Shown: positions 59,987-64,000 of the stretch, one piece after another
Layout: every line of letters begins with the position of its first letter
Numbering within the stretch: the first letter of the stretch is position 1
Source of the DNA: Saccharibacillus sp. JS10
GTDB taxonomy: Bacteria > Bacillota > Bacilli > Paenibacillales > Paenibacillaceae
NCBI RefSeq assembly: GCF_024436065.1
Contig: NZ_JANFNS010000002.1
Span: 496,001 to 560,000, forward strand
Length of the DNA stretch: 64,000 bases
Direction of reading: 5' to 3'
The notes under the pieces: generated by a model
Told to the model about the DNA's origin: nothing
What the model saw: only the letters and a program-made list of their open reading frames with translations
Databases searched by the model: none
Program-made: the position numbers and the translations under genes

Positions 59987-60976
59987 TTGGTAAGTATTAA
60001 GGATATTGCCAAAAAGGCGGGAGTATCGATTTCGACGGTTTCTTACGCGTTAAACGGTAGCAGCAAAGTGACAGATGAAACGAGTTCGCGAATACTTGCG
60101 ATCGCAGAAGAGTTGAACTATGTCCCAAATGCCGCAGCGCGCACGCTGAAAAAGCGAGAATCCCGTATTATCGGCGTATTCTTGACTGATTTTCGGGGAG
60201 AAGTGTACGGGGACTTGCTAGATGGCGTGAAAAACGTGCTGAACCAAAAAGGATACGATATGATTGTGTGCAGCGGTGTGCAATCGCATCGGATGTTGCC
60301 TGAACGTATGATTGATGGCGCGATCATTTTGGATTCGGATTTTGATAGTGAAGAGATTTTGCGATATGCCGATCGCGGGCATCGCATTGTGGTTATGGAT
60401 CGTGAATTGATTCATCCAAATATCAATCGAGTATTGCTAGACAATCGTTCCGGCGCACAAGCTGCGATGCAGCATGTATGGGATCAAGGTCATCGCAAAG
60501 TCTACGTCGTGACCGGACCTGAAGATTCTTACGATTCGAATCAACGTCTGGCGGTTGTACGTCAATTTGCCGAGCAGCATCAAGAACTTGAATTGATTGA
60601 AATCGTCAGTAATTTTGAAAAACAAGGCGGCGAACTCGCAGCGAAAATAATCATCGACGAATATACAAGCCCTGTCGCTGTTTTTTGTCTCAATGACGAA
60701 ATGGCGGTCGGCATCAATAATGTGTTACAAGATACGAATTTGCAAATTGGCGAGCATGTGCATGTAATCGGTTTCGATAATATCGAACTGGCGAAATACG
60801 TACAGCCGAGACTTGCCACAGTTGATTATTCACGTGCGAAATGGGGAGCGTCGGCAGCGGAACACTTGCTACGTATTTTAACAGGCGACTCGATTGACCA
60901 CGAATTGATTCAAGTCAAACTGATTGAAGGCGCTTCGATGGGACCTTCTCGTAATATCGGCAATCCCGTAACTTGA
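59987..60976 (+). CDS. Second LacI-family regulator
   Basis: A 329-residue LacI/GalR repressor. The helix-turn-helix and hinge lie at residues 1-58 (SIKDIAKKAGVSISTVSYALNG, YVPNAAARTLKKR). The effector domain has MIDGAIILDSDFDSEEIL, DQGHRKVYVVTGPED, CLNDEMAVGINNV and HVIGFDNIELAKYVQP. TTG 59987 is used because AGAGGAG (59972-59978) lies 8 bases upstream and the family motif begins here; an ATG at 59942 lies inside the promoter region, over a TATAAT. It has its own terminator and could regulate the GH3/GH94 genes or the esterase that follows. Confidence 0.9.
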   Translation: MVSIKDIAKKAGVSISTVSYALNGSSKVTDETSSRILAIAEELNYVPNAAARTLKKRESRIIGVFLTDFRGEVYGDLLDGVKNVLNQKGYDMIVCSGVQSHRMLPERMIDGAIILDSDFDSEEILRYADRGHRIVVMDRELIHPNINRVLLDNRSGAQAAMQHVWDQGHRKVYVVTGPEDSYDSNQRLAVVRQFAEQHQELELIEIVSNFEKQGGELAAKIIIDEYTSPVAVFCLNDEMAVGINNVLQDTNLQIGEHVHVIGFDNIELAKYVQPRLATVDYSRAKWGASAAEHLLRILTGDSIDHELIQVKLIEGASMGPSRNIGNPVT

Positions 60977-60989
60977 ACGTCAAAAAGTT

Positions 60990-61023
60990 AAAGCGTTTTC
61001 CTTTTAAGGAGAGCGCTTTTTTT
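60990..61023 (+). terminator. Terminator after the second LacI gene
   Basis: AAAGCG/CGCTTT stem with an inner partial TTTCC/GGAGA pairing, followed by T7. Confidence 0.75.
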
Positions 61024-61134
61024 GATGATAAAGTAAAACTTGATTGAGGCAACAAGCTCATTTGAACCTTAGCCTTACGCTGTGTTTAAATGAAAGAGAA
61101 CGAAGTTCTTCGATACGGAAAGGTAGGAGACAAA

Positions 61135-62595
61135 ATGGCAGATACAATGACTCAAACCAAGCAAGGACAATTGCGAGGAAGTTCTTCGAATGGCGTATCC
61201 TTTTGGAAAGGAGTACCTTATGCGCAGCCGCCGATTGGCGATCTACGATTCCGTGCTCCTCAGCCGCCTACATCTTGGGAAGGTACGCGCGATGCTTTAA
61301 ATTATGGTTCGATTGCTTTGCAACCGAAGCCGCCGGAAGATTCGATTTTTGCTTCTCCAGGCGTCACCATGTCTGAAGATTGCCTATACCTGAATGTCTG
61401 GGCACCGGAAGATCGGGCGGAGAAGTTGCCTGTTATGGTATGGATTCACGGAGGATCTTTCGTCACCGGTTCTTCAAGCTTGCCTTTGTACGATGGCACG
61501 GTGCTGGCGCGGCAAAGTCGATGTGTCGTCGTTTCGTTGAATTATCGGTTAGGGCCGTTAGGCTTTTTGCATCTGTCTCCGCTGGGCGAAGGATTTGATT
61601 CCAATGTTGGATTGTTGGATCAAGTACAAGCGCTAGAATGGATCAAAAATAATATCGAAGCTTTTGGCGGCGATCCCGGAAACGTGACATTGTTTGGCGA
61701 ATCGGCGGGTTCGATGTGTATCGCTGCATTAATGGCAATGCCTGCGGCAAAAGGATTGTTCCGTAAAGCGATTATGCAAAGTGGTGGCGCCCAATCCATG
61801 TCGTCTGTTCAAGGTGAGATTGTCGCGGCAGCCTTTTTGCGCGGCTTGAATATTGATGGCGGAGAATTGGAACGACTCAAGACGTTTACCTCTGAAGAGC
61901 TCATGATCGCAGCTTCGCAGATGCAGCCGCAAGCCGGGGAATCTTGGCCAGCGTTACCTTTCCAACCGGTTGTAGAGGAAGCGACATTGCCGGAGGAACC
62001 TTTGCTTGCCGTGTCGCAAGGAGCGGCAAAAGGTGTAGATTTGCTGATCGGGACGAACCATGACGAAGGTCACTTTTTTATCCGTGAACAATCGCAAGTC
62101 ACATCGCCCGAGCAAACGGTGCATACGATTCGAGCGTTGACGGGTGTGCAAGATGTCGAAGCTTGGATAGCTGCTTATCCGTCTACGATAGACGGACAAG
62201 CACAGATGATGACCGATGTGTATTTCTGGAGAGCGTCGTTACAATTTGCAGAAGCGCAAGCTCAGTATGCTTCCGTATGGATGTATCGATTCGATTGGAC
62301 TTTTCCGGGACATCCTTTCTTTGGAAAAGCGGTGCACGCGGCTGAAATGCCTTTTGTTTTCGGGAATACGGCTTTGTTGCCACTGGTCGGTGTACGTGTC
62401 GATTCTTCTTTGCAACAAGTATCCGATTCCATGCGCAGCGCTTGGCAAGCTTTTGCAGCTTCGGGCGATCCGTCTACTTCTGAACTTCCGTGGACACCTT
62501 ATAAGAATGAGACCCGCGATACGATGATTTTTAATACGAATTCGAAGCTGGAGCAAGATCCACAGCAACAGAAACGTCAGCAATTATTTATTTGA
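61135..62595 (+). CDS. Type B carboxylesterase (PnbA-like)
   Basis: A 486-residue carboxylesterase/lipase family protein without signal peptide. The catalytic serine lies in FGESAGSM (Ser190). The oxyanion region is VWIHGGSF, and the family marker SEDCLYLNVWAPE is present. The acid residue is probably the Glu of NHDEGHFF and the His that of HAAEMPFVFG. It resembles B. subtilis para-nitrobenzyl esterase. ATG 61135 has AGGTAGGAGA just upstream; an in-frame ATG at 61090 has no ribosome binding site. The natural substrate is unknown. Confidence 0.9.
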   Translation: MADTMTQTKQGQLRGSSSNGVSFWKGVPYAQPPIGDLRFRAPQPPTSWEGTRDALNYGSIALQPKPPEDSIFASPGVTMSEDCLYLNVWAPEDRAEKLPVMVWIHGGSFVTGSSSLPLYDGTVLARQSRCVVVSLNYRLGPLGFLHLSPLGEGFDSNVGLLDQVQALEWIKNNIEAFGGDPGNVTLFGESAGSMCIAALMAMPAAKGLFRKAIMQSGGAQSMSSVQGEIVAAAFLRGLNIDGGELERLKTFTSEELMIAASQMQPQAGESWPALPFQPVVEEATLPEEPLLAVSQGAAKGVDLLIGTNHDEGHFFIREQSQVTSPEQTVHTIRALTGVQDVEAWIAAYPSTIDGQAQMMTDVYFWRASLQFAEAQAQYASVWMYRFDWTFPGHPFFGKAVHAAEMPFVFGNTALLPLVGVRVDSSLQQVSDSMRSAWQAFAASGDPSTSELPWTPYKNETRDTMIFNTNSKLEQDPQQQKRQQLFI

Positions 62596-62739
62596 ACCTT
62601 TGATTAAATCTTTATTAATTTTGCCCAGAAAGCGAATATTTACATGCGCGATGGGTAAAAAGTCAAAGAAAGATTGAACAGATGGACGAAAAATCGGAGT
62701 AAAGGCAGGGATGAAATTTCGCCTTTGTTTCGAATCCTA

Positions 62740-62768
62740 TGGAAATGAATATTTCAAAGTGATATACT
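62740..62768 (+). promoter_or_regulatory. Candidate promoter of tkt
   Basis: TGGAAA (62740-62745), a 17-base spacer and TATACT (62763-62768), about 67 bases before the tkt start. The 239-base gap holds no gene. Confidence 0.45.
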
Positions 62769-62834
62769 GGACTATAGGAGTCTTCACAATCCGTTTGCGG
62801 GAACACCGAAAACGACCGAGGAGGATATTAGAAC

Positions 62835-64000
62835 ATGGCTAACAATATTAAAATCGACGATTTGTCGATTGCTACTGTACGTACACTTTCGATCGATGCG
62901 ATCGAAAAAGCAAACTCAGGACACCCGGGTATGCCGATGGGTTCGGCTCCAATGGGTTACCAACTTTTCGCAAAAACAATGAACCACAATCCGTCGAACC
63001 CGACTTGGGTTAACCGAGACCGTTTTGTGCTGTCTGCAGGACACGGTTCGATGTTGCTTTACAGCTTGCTGCACCTGTCGGGTTACGATCTGCCGATGGA
63101 CGAAATCAAGCAGTTCCGTCAATGGGGAAGCAAAACTCCGGGTCACCCGGAATTCGGTCATACTGCTGGTGTTGACGCAACGACAGGCCCACTGGGTCAA
63201 GGCGTGGCGATGGCAGTCGGTATGGCGATCGCAGAAGCACACACGGCTTCTGTCTATAACAAAGGCGATTACAAACTCATCGACCATTATACCTATGCAA
63301 TCTGCGGCGATGGCGACTTGATGGAAGGCGTATCTCACGAAGCGGCTTCGATGGCAGGTCACATGCAGCTCGGCAAATTGGTTATGTTGTACGATTCTAA
63401 CGATATTACGCTGGACGGCGAAGCTTCGCTGTCGTTCTCCGAAAGCGTACAAAAACGCTTCGAAGGTTACGGTTGGCAAGTGCTTCGCGTAGAAGACGGT
63501 AACGATCTGGACGCGATTGCCAAAGCGATCGAAGAAGCTAAAATGGATACGGGACGCCCAACATTGATCGAAGTAAAAACGATCATCGGTTACGGTAGCC
63601 CGAACAAACAAGGTAAAGGCGGTCATGCAGGCCCTCACGGTTCGCCGCTGGGTTCGGATGAAGTCAAACTGACTAAAGAATTCTACGAATGGGTTCACGA
63701 AGAAAACTTCTTCGTACCAGACGAAGTTCGCGAGCATTTCGCTAAAGTAAAAGAAAAAGGCGAACTGACCAACAAAATCTGGGATGACCAATTCGAGAAA
63801 TTCCAAAACGAAAATCCAGAATTGGCAGCTCAATTCTTGAACGCATTCAACAGCGATCTGCCAGTAAGCTGGGATGCTGATCTGCCGAAATATACAACAG
63901 AAGACAAAGACTTGTCGACTCGCGTGGCTTCCGGTAAAGCTTTGAACGGTGTTGTACACCGCGTCCCACAATTGTTCGGTGGATCTGCCGATCTGGAAAG
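62835..64000 (+). CDS. tkt: Transketolase (3' end beyond the window)
   Basis: The first about 388 residues of transketolase, the thiamine-diphosphate enzyme that moves two-carbon units between sugar phosphates in the pentose phosphate pathway. The start [11 protein letters not shown] is followed by [35 protein letters not shown] and the ThDP/Mg-binding motif [15 protein letters not shown] (about 158), then NDITLDG and the [13 protein letters not shown] segment. The reading frame stays open to the last base. The ATG follows GAGGATATTAGAAC. Residues covering the central pyrimidine-binding and C-terminal domains lie outside. Confidence 0.96.
   Translation, partial: MANNIKIDDLSIATVRTLSIDAIEKANSGHPGMPMGSAPMGYQLFAKTMNHNPSNPTWVNRDRFVLSAGHGSMLLYSLLHLSGYDLPMDEIKQFRQWGSKTPGHPEFGHTAGVDATTGPLGQGVAMAVGMAIAEAHTASVYNKGDYKLIDHYTYAICGDGDLMEGVSHEAASMAGHMQLGKLVMLYDSNDITLDGEASLSFSESVQKRFEGYGWQVLRVEDGNDLDAIAKAIEEAKMDTGRPTLIEVKTIIGYGSPNKQGKGGHAGPHGSPLGSDEVKLTKEFYEWVHEENFFVPDEVREHFAKVKEKGELTNKIWDDQFEKFQNENPELAAQFLNAFNSDLPVSWDADLPKYTTEDKDLSTRVASGKALNGVVHRVPQLFGGSADLE

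Noticed and set aside
62916-63971. Long open frame on the minus strand (351 codons)
   Set aside because: It lies antisense to the transketolase gene, whose protein matches the family throughout. The antisense frame reads as low-plausibility Phe/Arg/His-rich sequence and results from codon bias.
1-64000. CRISPR array, insertion sequences, prophage structural genes, rRNA operon
   Set aside because: No regularly spaced repeats, transposase or phage structural proteins, or rRNA sequence were found on either strand.

Overview
The window looks like chromosomal DNA of a spore-former-type Firmicute, most likely Paenibacillaceae (Paenibacillus or a close relative such as Saccharibacillus). This is inferred from moderate GC, strong AGGAGG-type ribosome binding sites, many TTG/GTG starts, U-tailed hairpin terminators and Bacillales gene order (alr-ndoAI-ndoA, and tex-sprT-tRNA array). 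No rRNA genes, CRISPR array or recognisable insertion sequence was seen.

Layout. 1-8.2 kb: housekeeping (GbsR-type regulator, alanine racemase, NdoAI/NdoA toxin-antitoxin, two-subunit L-serine dehydratase, a TRM11-like methyltransferase, Tex). 8.2-10.7 kb: a serine hydrolase, SprT and a small basic protein. 10.7-13.6 kb: a tRNA array (Asn, Ser, Glu, Lys, Leu) followed by a 2 kb cassette of divergent XRE regulators, a small zinc-ribbon-like protein and an orphan UreF-like protein. The cassette lies between two identical 95-bp repeats, each containing a complete tRNA-Leu(GAG). In Bacillus subtilis the equivalent neighbourhood (tex, ydcK, trnS array) ends in the tRNA-Leu used as attachment site by ICEBs1, so this may be the relic of an integrated element. 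13.6-15.8 kb: peroxide defence (Gpx, Ohr) and small proteins.

15.8-26.9 kb: a Tad/Flp-type pilus locus in one direction, preceded by a promoter and a possible transcription attenuator: TadZ-, TadA-, TadB-, TadC-like proteins, a Flp-like prepilin, three larger exported components, a prepilin peptidase and an FHA protein. 26.9-30.8 kb: a compact cassette I cannot assign to a known system: a 27-residue peptide gene with an ideal ribosome binding site, a 1172-residue fused double ABC exporter with one degenerate ATPase site, and a 56-residue membrane protein. 30.9-34.1 kb: an epimerase-family protein, endonuclease IV with a C-terminal extension, and PurU.

34.1-47.4 kb: a possible structured leader RNA, then a tight operon of exported membrane protein, ABC ATPase and permease, coiled-coil membrane protein, MoxR AAA ATPase, DUF58 protein and two von Willebrand factor A (VWA) membrane proteins. 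47.4-49.3 kb: a small conserved protein, an alpha/beta esterase and a gene-free stretch holding a 146-bp palindromic structure and LacI-type operators.

49.3-61 kb: a carbohydrate locus (LacI regulator, two ABC permeases, lipoprotein binding protein, GH3 beta-glucosidase, GH94 phosphorylase, second LacI regulator). Its content resembles the Listeria innocua 1,2-beta-oligoglucan (sophorooligosaccharide) cluster, implying import of oligosaccharides and cytosolic phosphorolysis and hydrolysis. 61-64 kb: a type B carboxylesterase and a transketolase cut by the window edge.
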